Source: Halorussus sp. MSC15.2
GTDB taxonomy: Archaea > Halobacteriota > Halobacteria > Halobacteriales > Haladaptataceae
Reading direction: 5' to 3'
Assembly: GCF_010747475.1 (NCBI RefSeq)
Contig: NZ_VSLZ01000002.1
Location: 62,001-126,000 of the forward strand
Length of the DNA: 64,000 nt
This document shows positions 44,041 through 53,485 of the stretch, one piece after another. Each line of letters begins with the position of its first letter. Position 1 is the first letter of the stretch. A program made the position numbers and the translations under genes. The notes below the pieces were generated by a model. It had not been told where the DNA came from. It ran no database searches and saw only the letters and a program-made list of their open reading frames with translations.

Positions 44041-45030
44041 ATGTACAACGGAAACACAGTCGGCGTCGTCGTACCGGCGTACAACGAGCGAGGATTCGTC
44101 GGCGAGGTCATCGACACGCTCCCCGAATTCGTGGACCGCGCGTACGTCGTGGACGACCAATCGACCGACGGGACGTGGCAGGAGATACAGGAACACGCGG
44201 AAGCGGCCAATCGCGCCGCGGCGGAACCCGAAGGCGAACCGAGACTCGCGGACGGCGGCGTCGGTTTCACCCGAAAGGTCGTGCCGATTCGCCACGAGAC
44301 GAACCGGGGCGTCGGCGGCGCGATAAAGACCGGGTATCGCCGGGCGTACGCCGACGGGATGGACGTGACGGCGGTGATGGCGGGAGACGGCCAGATGGAC
44401 CCCGACTCGCTCCCCCGACTCCTCGACCCAATCGTGGACGGGGACGCGGATTACGCCAAGAGTACTCGACTCCTCGACGCCGAGTACCGCGAGGAGATGC
44501 CGCCGTTCCGGCTGTTCGGCAATCGACTGCTCTCGGTACTCACCAAGATAGCGAGCGGCTACTGGCAGACGACCGACCCGCAGAACGGTTACACTGCCAT
44601 CTCGCGCGAAGCCCTCGCCGACCTCGACATCGACAGCCTCTACGACGACTACGGCTTCGCCAACGAACTCCTCGTCCGCCTGAACTGCCACGGGATGACC
44701 GTCGCCGACGTGGCGGTTCCGGCCGTCTACGGCGACGAGGAGAGTACAATCCGGTACCGTAGCTTCGTCCCGAAACTGTCGTGGCTCCTCCTCACCAACT
44801 TCCTCCACCGACAGCGGGCGCAGTTCGCCGAGTCGGGCGCTCGCGCAACGCCGCTCTGCTACGCGCTCGGCCTGTCGGGAATTCTCGCCGCCGTCGCCGC
44901 CGGACTAATCGGCGACGCGGACCTCCTCGCCGCGCTCGTCGTCGGGAGCTATCTGTCGCTCGGGTTCGCAATTCACCGGGACCGCCAAGGCGACGAGGGA
45001 TTGGAGATGCGGGTGACCGACGACGAGTAG
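44041..45030 (+). CDS. glycosyltransferase family 2 with membrane anchor
   Basis: The ~329-residue protein has a GT-A fold: GVVVPAYNERGFVGEVID at the N terminus, AYVVDDQSTDGTWQEIQEHA, NRGVGGAIKTGYRRAY, the metal-binding VMAGDGQMDPDSL, and the Q/W-region DPQNGYTAISREALADL. Two helices near the C terminus (ALGLSGILAAVAAGLIG and LLAALVVGSYLSLGFA) anchor it. It resembles dolichyl-phosphate sugar synthases and cell-wall GT2 enzymes. A GTG four codons upstream is an alternative start. It is convergent with the DUF354 gene, so a surface-glycan role is inferred. Confidence 0.9.
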   Translation: MYNGNTVGVVVPAYNERGFVGEVIDTLPEFVDRAYVVDDQSTDGTWQEIQEHAEAANRAAAEPEGEPRLADGGVGFTRKVVPIRHETNRGVGGAIKTGYRRAYADGMDVTAVMAGDGQMDPDSLPRLLDPIVDGDADYAKSTRLLDAEYREEMPPFRLFGNRLLSVLTKIASGYWQTTDPQNGYTAISREALADLDIDSLYDDYGFANELLVRLNCHGMTVADVAVPAVYGDEESTIRYRSFVPKLSWLLLTNFLHRQRAQFAESGARATPLCYALGLSGILAAVAAGLIGDADLLAALVVGSYLSLGFAIHRDRQGDEGLEMRVTDDE

Positions 45031-45156
45031 TCGGAAGGGCCTCCTCTTTCTCGGGTCGAGTCGGCGATAGACTCCCCCTCCTTTTTAGCCGAACCGGCGT
45101 TCGCCGGGGTTCGACCGACGCGTCGTCGAACGTCGGGAGAGACGCGTCGGCGGCGG

Positions 45157-46251
45157 TCAGATGGGCGTTTCCGTCGGCATCAGATTGTAGGTCCGCTTGG
45201 TCGGGAGCGACCTGAGCATCGTCTGGTCGGTCGCCACTCGTACCACGAGGTCGGTGAGGTTCACCTTGTCGTCGAGGAACTCCTCGCGCTTGCGCGCCCA
45301 CTCGTCGGCGACGCCCGGCCGCGCGAGCAGGTCGGTCGCCCTGTCCAGCACCGCGTCGAACGCCCGGAGGTTGTAAATCAGGCCCTCGCGTTCGAGTTCG
45401 GCGAAGTTGCCCATGTCGCCGTCGCCGACGAAGGAGTTCGAGCGAATCGCGGGGGTACCGAGGAGCGCGGCCTCCGTCACCATCGTCTGGGTATCGGCGA
45501 CCAGCAGGGACGCCTCGGCCAGCGCGTCGTGGAGCAGCGCCGGATGGAGGTCGAACGGTCGGGCGGGGACCGACGAGAAGTCCATCGCGTCGCCCTCGTC
45601 GGAGACGAAGACCGTCACGTCCTCGGCGAGGCGCTCGACGAGTTCACGGCGCTTCTCGGGCGTGAACCCGTCGTGTCCCACGTCGTGATGCGACCCGAAG
45701 GCGTTCAACCGGACGATGGCGAACTCCTCGTCCGGGCCGACGCCCAACTCCTCGCGGACGTCGGTCTGTGGCTCCCACTCTTCGGGGTGGAGGTAGGCGC
45801 ACTCCTTGAACCCGCGGAAGACGTGGTGGTCCTCGCCGAGGTCTTTGTCGAAGGTGTGAGGTGTGAGGTAGGCGTCGGCGAAGGGCCGCGAGATGGCGTG
45901 GTCGAGGTGGGTGTTCTCTGAGTCCGTGATGAGAACGACCGGCGCGTCGGTCACGGTCCCCGCGTGGGCGGCGTACGCGCCGACGCCGAATATCTTGTCG
46001 GGGTCGTACTCTCGGGTCTTCCGGAGGATGGTGAGGTAGTGACTCGGGAGTTGGCGAGCCAACGAGGACTTGCTGGTCGCCAGTTCGCCGTAGACGACGT
46101 GAGGCAGGTCGTAGTAGTCGAGCAGGTCGAGGGTACACCCGTAGTCGCGGGCCAATATCAAGGCTCCGTGACCGCGCTCTTGCAGCTCCGCGATGGCGTT
46201 ACGATAGAGATGGACGTGTGCCGGCGTGTTCGTGAAGAACAGGTAATCCAT
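45157..46251 (-). CDS. DUF354 family protein (glycosyltransferase-B-like)
   Basis: The 364-residue protein has the features of DUF354, archaeal proteins related to UDP-GlcNAc epimerase/GT-B folds: MDYLFFTNTPAHVHLYRNAI, IFGVGAYAAHAGTVTDAPV, VVLITDSENTHLDHAIS, the FRGFKECAYLHP block and the GT-B-like LLVADTQTMVTEAALLGTPA. Enzymatic activity has not been shown for this family as far as I know. Located between a GT2 and a secreted beta-helix gene, it likely acts in surface-glycan synthesis. Confidence 0.88.
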   Translation of the reverse strand: MDYLFFTNTPAHVHLYRNAIAELQERGHGALILARDYGCTLDLLDYYDLPHVVYGELATSKSSLARQLPSHYLTILRKTREYDPDKIFGVGAYAAHAGTVTDAPVVLITDSENTHLDHAISRPFADAYLTPHTFDKDLGEDHHVFRGFKECAYLHPEEWEPQTDVREELGVGPDEEFAIVRLNAFGSHHDVGHDGFTPEKRRELVERLAEDVTVFVSDEGDAMDFSSVPARPFDLHPALLHDALAEASLLVADTQTMVTEAALLGTPAIRSNSFVGDGDMGNFAELEREGLIYNLRAFDAVLDRATDLLARPGVADEWARKREEFLDDKVNLTDLVVRVATDQTMLRSLPTKRTYNLMPTETPI

Positions 46252-46493
46252 GTCTCGAACGCGTATCGGGTCTGCGAGCGTATTGTTCTGCGCCGCGTTC
46301 CCCCGCGGTAGTCCGAATCAACCGACTACTCGGGAGAGAGTACGTCCGGGTTGACCTGTCGGTAACTGTCCCCTGTCGCTGCTTCCTTCCAGAAACGGCG
46401 ACCGCCGTCGGTCGAGACGCGTCGAATCACGGTCGAAGAACCGCATGACCGTCAGCAAAATTCGGAAACGGAGCCTTCGTCTGCGGAACCGGT

Positions 46494-47993
46494 TCAGGAC
46501 CCGTCTTCGACGTTCACGGTCGCGGGGCCGTCGAGTCGGAAGGCCGTAATCTCGCCGGAGAACCGGAAGCCGTCCTTCCCGCCGATGACGCGTCCGGATA
46601 TCTGACCGTCCGAGACGGTGTCGCGGTCGTTGACCGACCCGAGCGCCGCGCTCTTGCGTGCCTCTCCGCTGACCTCGAACGTGTAGGTGCTGGCCACGCC
46701 GGGCGCGTTGCTCCCGTCGATGACGAGTTTGTTCGGCAGGACGAGGTCCGAGACCGAGACCTCCTGCCCGCCCCACCGGAGCGTCCAGTCGCTCTCGTCG
46801 AGGCTCACCGACACCACGTCGCCGTCCACGAGGAACGAGTCGCCGTAGCCGTTGCCCGCGACGCCGGAGACGGTCACCGTGCCGTCGCCGTTGTCGGTGG
46901 CGCTGTCGTTGCCCTCGGCCGCCACGTCGCCCGCCGACGTGCGCTTCGTGACGCTTCCCTCGACCGTGAACTCGTAGGAGACGCTCGACGTGTTCAACCC
47001 CGCGACCAGTTCCAGCACCGTCCCGGAGGCGTCCGAGTCGGAGTCACTGGTCGTCGATTCGGAGCCGGAACCGCCGCTACTCGCGCTGGAGGTGCCGCTG
47101 GCGGCCTCTTCGGCCGTCATGGGGACGCCCGACGGGACCCTGCTGGTGTCGGCCTCCGACCCCCAGCGCGTGTTCTTCGAGATAATCTCGGGGTTGCCCG
47201 CTCGATTGTCCTGTTCGCGCCGCGCGGGGGAACTCCCGATGTCGGAGTTGCTCACTTCGACCGGTCCCCACCACGCCCAGACGCCGCGGCTGTTGGTCGC
47301 GCCCGGACTCGAACACCCGACGTCGCACGGGCGCGTGGTCCCGCCCTTCACGACGCAGTTATCGACGTAGCAGGTCCGACCGTCGATGGACCCGACGCGG
47401 ATGTTGGCGATGTTGTTGCTGTCGAAGTAGCTGTCGTAGACGTTCACCACGCCGCCGTGGCTCCCGTGGTACGAGTACCCGGAGTCGGTGCCGTACAGAC
47501 CGTTGTCGATGAAGTGCGCGATGTGGACGTTGCGGAAGTTCAGCGTCCCGTAGTGGTCGTTACCGTTGACCCAGATACCGCCCTTGCCCGACCCCGCGGT
47601 CTGACCGTCGCCCATGTAGAGGTTCTCGACGGTGGCGGTGCCGCCCTTCGAGACGGCAGGAGTGAACAGGTAGTGTCCGCCGGGGTGGTTCCCCTTGAAC
47701 GCGACGTTGCGGACCGTCCACCCGTCGCCGTTCGCGTAAATCTTCGCCGACGCGCCGTCGGCGGTCATGTCGATGAGGAGGTTCTCCAGCGTCTCTCCAC
47801 TCCCCACACTGAAGGTTCGGGTGTTTCCGGCCGAGACCGTGACCGTCCGGTACTCCGCCGCGTCGCTCGCGCTCGATAGTGTCCCGACGCCGAGGGCGGC
47901 GGTGACGCCGGCACCGGCGACTCCGAGGAAGGAGCGTCGGTCCACCGTTGCGTCTCGCTGTTCGGATTCGCGTGCTGTTTCGTCGCGTGCCAT
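46494..47993 (-). CDS. Tat-secreted parallel beta-helix protein
   Basis: The 499-residue protein has a Tat signal (DRRSFLGVAGAGVTAALGVG), a beta-helix domain of residues ~55-290 (for example GDGWTVRNVAFKGNHPGG and DSYFDSNNIANIRVGSIDG), a Ser/Asp-rich linker at ~310-330 and a C-terminal beta-sandwich of ~170 residues (LDESDWTLRWGGQEVSVSD). Two Cys pairs near CYVDNCVVKGG and CDVGCSSPG may be disulfides. It resembles polysaccharide-active pectate-lyase-like folds, but I see no certain catalytic residues. Start fits the TATA box upstream. Confidence 0.86.
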   Translation of the reverse strand: MARDETARESEQRDATVDRRSFLGVAGAGVTAALGVGTLSSASDAAEYRTVTVSAGNTRTFSVGSGETLENLLIDMTADGASAKIYANGDGWTVRNVAFKGNHPGGHYLFTPAVSKGGTATVENLYMGDGQTAGSGKGGIWVNGNDHYGTLNFRNVHIAHFIDNGLYGTDSGYSYHGSHGGVVNVYDSYFDSNNIANIRVGSIDGRTCYVDNCVVKGGTTRPCDVGCSSPGATNSRGVWAWWGPVEVSNSDIGSSPARREQDNRAGNPEIISKNTRWGSEADTSRVPSGVPMTAEEAASGTSSASSGGSGSESTTSDSDSDASGTVLELVAGLNTSSVSYEFTVEGSVTKRTSAGDVAAEGNDSATDNGDGTVTVSGVAGNGYGDSFLVDGDVVSVSLDESDWTLRWGGQEVSVSDLVLPNKLVIDGSNAPGVASTYTFEVSGEARKSAALGSVNDRDTVSDGQISGRVIGGKDGFRFSGEITAFRLDGPATVNVEDGS

Positions 47994-48396
47994 GCCACCT
48001 TCAAGGCTTCACTACTATATTACAAGCTTTCCGGTTTCGCTTCAATGGTAGATTAACGATTTATACCTATTGTTGGTCGTGTCGATTCGGTATCAGCCCG
48101 AGACGAGGAACGGCCAATCACCGCAAACGCGCTACGCGGCGACTACCAGACGCCAGAACGGGGTTCAACGACCGGTTAACGCGACCATTCTACCGGTAAT
48201 TCGGGCTTGTAACGGTCGGAAGGCGGCCGGGTCGGCTACGGCGCCTCGACGAGAACGGCCGAAGCGAATCGTCAGCAACCTCTCCTTCGACCGGACGGTC
48301 GCCGGACGTGGAACCCGGTCCGACGATGGAAAAACAGTCCACGAGTTCTGTGTTGTTCCGGAACGCTTTTGCCCGGACCGCTATACAACAACGGAT
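47994..48396. other. 403-nt divergent gap with AT-rich core and unassigned TATA box
   Basis: The first ~75 nt are much richer in A+T than the surroundings. CTATATTA at 48014-48021 (read on the minus strand) is centred ~26 nt ahead of the Tat beta-helix ATG and is its probable promoter. A second box, TTTATACC (48060-48067, plus strand), has no gene within 300 nt: the next ATG is at 48397. A small RNA or a long leader are possible. The remaining sequence contains only unconvincing open frames. Confidence 0.45.
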
Positions 48397-48660
48397 ATGG
48401 CAGACGAACAAGCAGAAGCCGAACTCCGCGACCAGTTCACCGAAGCGTTCGAAGGCGCAGACTTCCCGGTCACCAACCCGATGGACCTCGTGCCCGCGCT
48501 TCCTGACGGGCCGGGCACGCGCTTCGAGGCGGGCGACGTCAACTTCACCGCGATGGAACTCTCGACGAAGCTCTCGGACATTCAGGACTTCCCCTACGAG
48601 GACGTCGAGAGCCTCGTGGACGACCTCATCGAGGGTCTGAAACAGAAGGATATGCTGTAA
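48397..48660 (+). CDS. MTH865-like family protein
   Basis: The 87-residue protein matches the small MTH865 EF-hand-like family of archaea: LRDQFTEAFEGADFPVTNPM, DLVPALPDGPGTRFEAGDVN, FTAMELSTKLSDIQDFPYED and SLVDDLIEGLKQ. It is a helical soluble domain with unknown role. The start lies ~30 nt after a CGCTTTTGC promoter-like box (~48367). Identity is by eye. Confidence 0.8.
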   Translation: MADEQAEAELRDQFTEAFEGADFPVTNPMDLVPALPDGPGTRFEAGDVNFTAMELSTKLSDIQDFPYEDVESLVDDLIEGLKQKDML

Positions 48661-48930
48661 CTACTCGTCTTCCTCTTCTTCCTCGTCCTCTTCGCCCGGA
48701 AGCGCGACCAGCAGGACCTCCCACACGTCGTACTGCTCGTTGAAGTGGCTGTCGAGCACCCGGTCCTTCTCGCCGATGGGAATCGGCTGCTGCGGATGGG
48801 ACACTTCGAGCCACGTCACGGTCGGTTCGGTGATGTCCATCTCGGCGATGTCGTCCGGTTGCTGGGCGGCGTCGGTCGGTTCGCCCGTGCCGCGCTCTCC
48901 TGACCCTATCGGCGTGTCTTGGCGTTCCAC
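48661..48930 (-). CDS. small haloarchaeal protein with Glu-rich tail
   Basis: The ~89-residue product (from GTG at MERQDTPIGSG) has a soluble domain (ITEPTVTWLEVSHPQQPIPI then VLDSHFNEQYDVWEVLLVAL) and ends in ten or more Glu/Asp residues. The open frame extends upstream to 49023, but a TTTATA box at 48964-48970 (minus strand) suggests transcription starts near 48940, favouring the GTG. The start remains uncertain. It is convergent with the MTH865-like gene with no gap. Confidence 0.6.
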   Translation of the reverse strand: MERQDTPIGSGERGTGEPTDAAQQPDDIAEMDITEPTVTWLEVSHPQQPIPIGEKDRVLDSHFNEQYDVWEVLLVALPGEEDEEEEEDE

Positions 48931-49032
48931 GATAATCTCCCCCGAGGCTCGGTACCACAGCGTTCTATAAAACGCTGCTGGCGAGGGACCGAGTCCGGAA
49001 ACGACAAGTCCCGACCGCGCCAACGTCCGGTG

Positions 49033-50409
49033 ATGAGACGGTCGAACGTCCGGACGCTCGCAGTGGCGGGCAACGCACTGCTCGCTACGACGCTACTCGC
49101 CGGAACCGCGCTCGCCCACGGCGGCGGTCTCCGCGCGGCCGCAGGTACCCTCTCAGTCCCGACGTGGCTGTTCCTGCTGACCGGCGGCGGCGTCGTCGGC
49201 GCGTCGTTCCTGCTCGCCAGTTTCGTCACCGACCGGGCGTTCATCCGCGCGGTCCACGGCTGGCGGCGGGTCGCAGGGATGCGATTCGACGGCGTGGCGA
49301 CGCTCACCCGCGTCCTCTCGGTCGCGGCCCTGCTCGGGGTCGTCGTCGTCGGTCTCGAAGGCCCGCAGTCGATGTTCCGGAACGCCGCGATTCTGTTCGT
49401 CTGGGTGGGCTGGTGGGCCGGATACGTCGCCACGGTCTACCTCGTGGGCAACAGTTGGCCCGCGCTCAACCCGTGGCGGGCCGTGAGCGAGTGGGTGCCC
49501 TCGCTCGACCGCGCCTACCCCGAGCGACTGGGCGCGTGGCCCAGCGTGGTCGGTCTCCTCGCGTTGGTTTGGTTAGAAGTCGTGAGTCCGCTGGCCGACG
49601 ACCCGCGGCTACTGGCGTGGGTCGTGGTGGGCTACTCGGTTATCACGCTGGCGGGGGCGCACGTCTTCGGTCCGGACCGATGGTTCGGGAGCGTGGACCC
49701 CGTGGCGCGACTGTTCCGGTACTACGGCCGGGTCGCGCCGATTCAGCGCGGCGAAGACGGGTTGGCCGTCGGGCCGCCGGGCGCGGCGCTGACCGACGCT
49801 CGACTCGCGGACGGCCGCGACGAAGTGGCCTTCGTGGTGGCGATTCTGTGGGTCACGACGTACGACGGGTTCGTCGGGACGCCCCTCTGGGTGGACATGG
49901 CGCAGACTGCGGTCGGCGTCGGCGTCCCCGCGGTCGTCCTCTACCCGGCCGCACTGCTCGCCGGATACGCCCTCTTTCTGGGCGTCTACTGGCTCGCGGC
50001 CCGGTCGGCCCGCGAGACCGCCGAGACGTACCTGACGCCGGACGCCATCGCCCGACGGTTCGCGCCGTCGCTGTTGCCCATCGCGGCCGGATACCACCTC
50101 GCGCACTTCCTCGGCCTGTTCGTCTCGCTGTCACCCGCGCTGCTCGCGGCGCTGTCGAACCCCCTGAACCCGCCGATAAACCCCTCGGTGGTCGTCCTGC
50201 CGAGTTGGTTCGGGATGCTCGCGGTGGCGTTCGTCCTGCTCGGACACCTGCTGGCGGTCTGGGTCGCGCACACGAGCGCGTACGAGGTGTTCCCCGGCCG
50301 GTTGCAGGCGGTCCGGAGTCAGTACCCCTTCGTGGTCGTCATGGTGCTGTACACCATGACGAGCCTCTGGATAGTGTCCGCACCGAGTGCCGAACCGCCG
50401 TTCGTCTGA
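49033..50409 (+). CDS. large haloarchaeal membrane protein upstream of the coxA cluster
   Basis: The 458-residue protein begins with a signal-like helix (TLAVAGNALLATTLLAGTAL) ending AHGGG, followed by about ten membrane helices, for example TWLFLLTGGGVVGASFLLAS, AILFVWVGWWAGYVATVYLV and AVAFVLLGHLLAVWVAHTS. Polar loops include NSWPALNPWRAVSEWVPSLD, which is repeated in this type of protein. I recognise it as a conserved neighbour of cox genes in haloarchaea, without a known activity. It overlaps none of its neighbours; the next gene starts 3 nt after it. Confidence 0.8.
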   Translation: MRRSNVRTLAVAGNALLATTLLAGTALAHGGGLRAAAGTLSVPTWLFLLTGGGVVGASFLLASFVTDRAFIRAVHGWRRVAGMRFDGVATLTRVLSVAALLGVVVVGLEGPQSMFRNAAILFVWVGWWAGYVATVYLVGNSWPALNPWRAVSEWVPSLDRAYPERLGAWPSVVGLLALVWLEVVSPLADDPRLLAWVVVGYSVITLAGAHVFGPDRWFGSVDPVARLFRYYGRVAPIQRGEDGLAVGPPGAALTDARLADGRDEVAFVVAILWVTTYDGFVGTPLWVDMAQTAVGVGVPAVVLYPAALLAGYALFLGVYWLAARSARETAETYLTPDAIARRFAPSLLPIAAGYHLAHFLGLFVSLSPALLAALSNPLNPPINPSVVVLPSWFGMLAVAFVLLGHLLAVWVAHTSAYEVFPGRLQAVRSQYPFVVVMVLYTMTSLWIVSAPSAEPPFV

Positions 50410-50411
50410 GT

Positions 50412-50723
50412 ATGACCGGAGAGACCACCACCGACGAGACCGAGGTACCGCCCGGCGAATCGCCAGCGGAGTGTCCGTACTGCGGTCGCCCGCTGGAAAG
50501 CGAGGAGTTGCTGGTCCTCCACGAGGGCATCGACCACTGGGACCGACTCGACGACGACCGGCGCGAGGCGTTCCGCGAGACCTACCAGCGGGAGAACGAC
50601 GACCTGCGCACCTTCCGGCTGAAACTGCTCGGCCTGTTGGTGCTGGTGTACTTCGTCTTCCTGTTCGTCTACTCGGTGGAGACCACGGACCCCTACAGCG
50701 TCGTCGCGGTGATACCAGTTTGA
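50412..50723 (+). CDS. zinc-finger-like cox cluster membrane protein
   Basis: The 103-residue protein has an N-terminal Cys/His site, ECPYCGRPLESEELLVLHEG...DH, spaced like a C2H2-type zinc finger, and one C-terminal membrane helix (LKLLGLLVLVYFVFLFVYSV). It starts 3 nt after the large membrane protein gene and is surely co-transcribed. Its role in oxidase biogenesis is inferred from position only. Confidence 0.8.
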   Translation: MTGETTTDETEVPPGESPAECPYCGRPLESEELLVLHEGIDHWDRLDDDRREAFRETYQRENDDLRTFRLKLLGLLVLVYFVFLFVYSVETTDPYSVVAVIPV

Positions 50724-50836
50724 GGGGCGTTCCGGCGTCGCGAGTCCGGTCGGACGCGAAGACGTTCGGACGACGCCTGAAGGCCCCCTGATTCGGGAAC
50801 GGTGCCCTTTAGTCGTTACTCCCCCGAGTCGTAGCT

Positions 50837-51196
50837 ATGGACGAACAACCCGGATTGAGTGACGAATACCGCAAAGCGAGTCCGTGGCCGCTGTTCGTCG
50901 CCTTCGGACTCGCCATCTTCGAGGTCGGCATCGTGTGGCCGCTCTTCCCCGTGGCGGTCGGCGGTCTCCTGCTGTTCGTCGGGAGCGTCGTCGGCATCCT
51001 CCGCGAGTCGGGGTACATCGCCGACCCGTGGAAGGGACTGGTCACCGCGTCGGTCTTCTGTCTCGCGGCCGGCGGCGTCATCACCTACGCGACGTCGGGG
51101 TCGATACACCTCCGCGGTCTCGCCATCCTCGTCGGCGGCGTCATCATCCTCTTCGGCGGCGTCTTCGGGTCGTTCTGGCAACCCCAGAGCGTCTGA
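50837..51196 (+). CDS. cox cluster membrane protein (three to four helices)
   Basis: The 119-residue protein has helices PLFVAFGLAIFEVGIVWPLF, AVGGLLLFVGSVVGILRES, LVTASVFCLAAGGVITYA and GLAILVGGVIILFGGVFG. The first helix is preceded by GLSDEYRKASPWP, a conserved start in this haloarchaeal family (NCBI calls such genes cox cluster proteins). Function unknown; position upstream of coxA suggests oxidase assembly or an accessory subunit. Confidence 0.82.
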   Translation: MDEQPGLSDEYRKASPWPLFVAFGLAIFEVGIVWPLFPVAVGGLLLFVGSVVGILRESGYIADPWKGLVTASVFCLAAGGVITYATSGSIHLRGLAILVGGVIILFGGVFGSFWQPQSV

Positions 51197-51277
51197 CTCG
51201 ACGCGCCCGGCCCGAACGCACGGGTCGGCCGAGACGAATCGGCAACCTATTTGGGACCCCCGTGGTTACCGTCGTAC

Positions 51278-51505
51278 ATGGCAACCCCCATCTTCGACCG
51301 GGAGACGTGGCTCGACATTTCGGTCAACATCATCCCGCTCTGCATCATCGGCTTCTTCGTCGTGCTGTTCACCGTCGCGTCGCCGTGGGCCATCGAGGGG
51401 CTGACCTCGTCCATCGGGTTCGCACTGCTGGTCGTCCCCTTCGCACTGCTGGCGTACCTGACCTACTTCTCGGCGAAACTCATCGAGGACGCCGAGTCGG
51501 AGTAA
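51278..51505 (+). CDS. cox cluster membrane protein (two helices)
   Basis: The 75-residue protein reads MATPIFDRETWLDISVNIIP, then two membrane helices (LCIIGFFVVLFTVASPWA and FALLVVPFALLAYLTYFSAK) and a charged end. I chose the ATG at MATPIF over a frame start nine codons earlier. It is probably the DUF6684-type small membrane protein found beside coxA in haloarchaea; the number was not checked. Confidence 0.82.
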   Translation: MATPIFDRETWLDISVNIIPLCIIGFFVVLFTVASPWAIEGLTSSIGFALLVVPFALLAYLTYFSAKLIEDAESE

Positions 51506-51678
51506 CCCGTCGATTCTGCCTCGGTCGTCTCGGTAACTGCCGGGCAAGCGTCGCACTCCCGATAGTGAATCGTGACTGACTCGTCGCGCTAATCTTTGGC
51601 AGTCGTTCGCACGAAACTCCCCGATGCAGTCGGGTCGTATCCTAACCTTTCTTTACCTTGTAGTCCTGACCTCGGCGT

Positions 51679-53463
51679 ATGGTAGAAGCCGGACAAATAG
51701 CACTCACCGTCGTCATGGGGGTACTCCTCTTTGGAGTCGCCGCGTTCCTCTCGAGACTCGAGGACTGGCGCTCCTACACGCCCCTCACGACCGGCGGCGG
51801 GTACGTCGGCGAACAGACGGGGCAGGTACATCACGAGAAGCCTGCCGGAATCGTGCGTTGGTTGACCACCGTGGACCACAAGGACATCGGCATCCTCTAC
51901 GGTATCTACGGGCTGTTCGCGTTCGCGTGGGGCGGCATCGCGGTCCTGCTGATGCGGGCCGAACTGGCCGCGCCCGCCGAGAACTTCATCGGCGCGAACT
52001 TCTACAACGCCCTGCTGACGACCCACGGCATCACGATGCTGTTCCTGTTCGGAACGCCCATCATCGCGGCGTTCGGGAACTACTTCGTCCCGCTGCTCAT
52101 CGACGCGGACGACATGGCGTTCCCCCGAATCAACGCCATCGCGTTCTGGCTCCTCCCGCCCGCGGCGGTTCTCATCTGGGCCGGGTTCCCGCTGGCGACG
52201 CTGACCAGCGGCGATGTCCAACCCGCCCAGACCTCGTGGACGATGTACACGCCGCTCTCGGTCGAGCAGACCAACCCCGGCGTGGACCTGATGTTGCTCG
52301 GTCTCCACCTCTCGGGGGTCTCGGCGACGATGGGTGCGATAAACTTCATCGCGACAATCTTCACCGAGCGCGGCGACGACGTCGGCTGGGAGAACCTCGA
52401 CATCTTCTCGTGGACGATGATTACCCAGTCGGGCCTCATCCTGTTCTCGTTCCCGCTGCTCGGGAGCGCGCTCGTGATGCTCCTGCTCGACCGGAACTTC
52501 GGTACCCTGTTCTTCGCCGCGGAGGGTGGCGGTCCCATCCTCTGGCAACACCTGTTCTGGTTCTTCGGCCACCCGGAGGTGTACATCCTCGTGCTGCCGC
52601 CGATGGGACTGGTAAGTCTCATCCTGCCGCGGTTCTCGGGCCGGAAGCTGTTCGGGTTTAAGTTCGTGGTCTACTCGACGCTGGCAATCGGGGTCCTGAG
52701 TTTCGGCGTCTGGGCGCACCACATGTTCGCCACCGGTATCGACCCGCGCATCCGAGCGAGCTTCATGGCGGTGTCACTCGCCATCGCGGTACCCAGCGCG
52801 GTCAAGACGTTCAACTGGATAACGACCATGTGGAACGGTCGGCTCCGACTGACCGCGCCGATGCTGTTCTGCATCGGGTTCGTCCAGAACTTCATCATCG
52901 GTGGCGTCACGGGGGTCTTCCTCGCGTCCATCCCGGTTGACCTCGTCCTCCACGACACCTACTACGTGGTCGGACACTTCCACTTCATCGTGATGGGTGC
53001 CATCGCCGTCGCCGGGTTCGCGGGCATCTACTACTGGTTCCCGCTCGTCACGGGCCGGATGTACCAGCGCACTCTCGCCAAGTGGCACTTCTGGCTCACC
53101 ATGATTGGCAGCAACGTGACGTTCATCGCCATGCTCCTGCTCGGCTACGGCGGGATGCCCCGGCGCTACGCCACCTACGTCTTCGGTAACTCGGAGTTGG
53201 TATCGATGTTCACCAACCTCCACGTCATCGCGACGGTCGGCGCGTTCATCATGGGCTTCGGCCAACTCATCTTCGTCTACAACATCGTCACGTCGTGGCT
53301 CGAAGGTGCCCGCGTCCGCAGCGGCGACCCGTGGGACCTCGAAGACGACGGCATGAAGACCAAGGAGTGGACGTGGTTCGAGCGCAAGCGTGAGACCGCA
53401 CTCGCAGACGGCGGTGAGGAAGTCGCCACCGACGGCGGCGAAGCGGTCGAAGAAGACGAGTAG
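51679..53463 (+). CDS. coxA: cytochrome c oxidase subunit I (haem-copper oxidase)
   Basis: Subunit I holds haem a and the haem a3-CuB site where O2 is reduced. The 594-residue protein has twelve or more helices. The key ligands are seen: His in LLTTHGITMLFLFGTP (low-spin haem), WFFGHPEVYILVLPPMG (CuB His, Glu and cross-linked Tyr), VWAHHMFATGIDP (CuB His pair) and DTYYVVGHFHFIVMGA (haem a3 and a His). The GHPEVY Glu marks an A1-type oxidase with a D channel. An N-terminal helix precedes the core. CoxB and CoxC are ~31 kb away rather than adjacent. Confidence 0.96.
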   Translation: MVEAGQIALTVVMGVLLFGVAAFLSRLEDWRSYTPLTTGGGYVGEQTGQVHHEKPAGIVRWLTTVDHKDIGILYGIYGLFAFAWGGIAVLLMRAELAAPAENFIGANFYNALLTTHGITMLFLFGTPIIAAFGNYFVPLLIDADDMAFPRINAIAFWLLPPAAVLIWAGFPLATLTSGDVQPAQTSWTMYTPLSVEQTNPGVDLMLLGLHLSGVSATMGAINFIATIFTERGDDVGWENLDIFSWTMITQSGLILFSFPLLGSALVMLLLDRNFGTLFFAAEGGGPILWQHLFWFFGHPEVYILVLPPMGLVSLILPRFSGRKLFGFKFVVYSTLAIGVLSFGVWAHHMFATGIDPRIRASFMAVSLAIAVPSAVKTFNWITTMWNGRLRLTAPMLFCIGFVQNFIIGGVTGVFLASIPVDLVLHDTYYVVGHFHFIVMGAIAVAGFAGIYYWFPLVTGRMYQRTLAKWHFWLTMIGSNVTFIAMLLLGYGGMPRRYATYVFGNSELVSMFTNLHVIATVGAFIMGFGQLIFVYNIVTSWLEGARVRSGDPWDLEDDGMKTKEWTWFERKRETALADGGEEVATDGGEAVEEDE

Positions 53464-53485
53464 AAGGCGTTCGCCTCCGCAGTTC

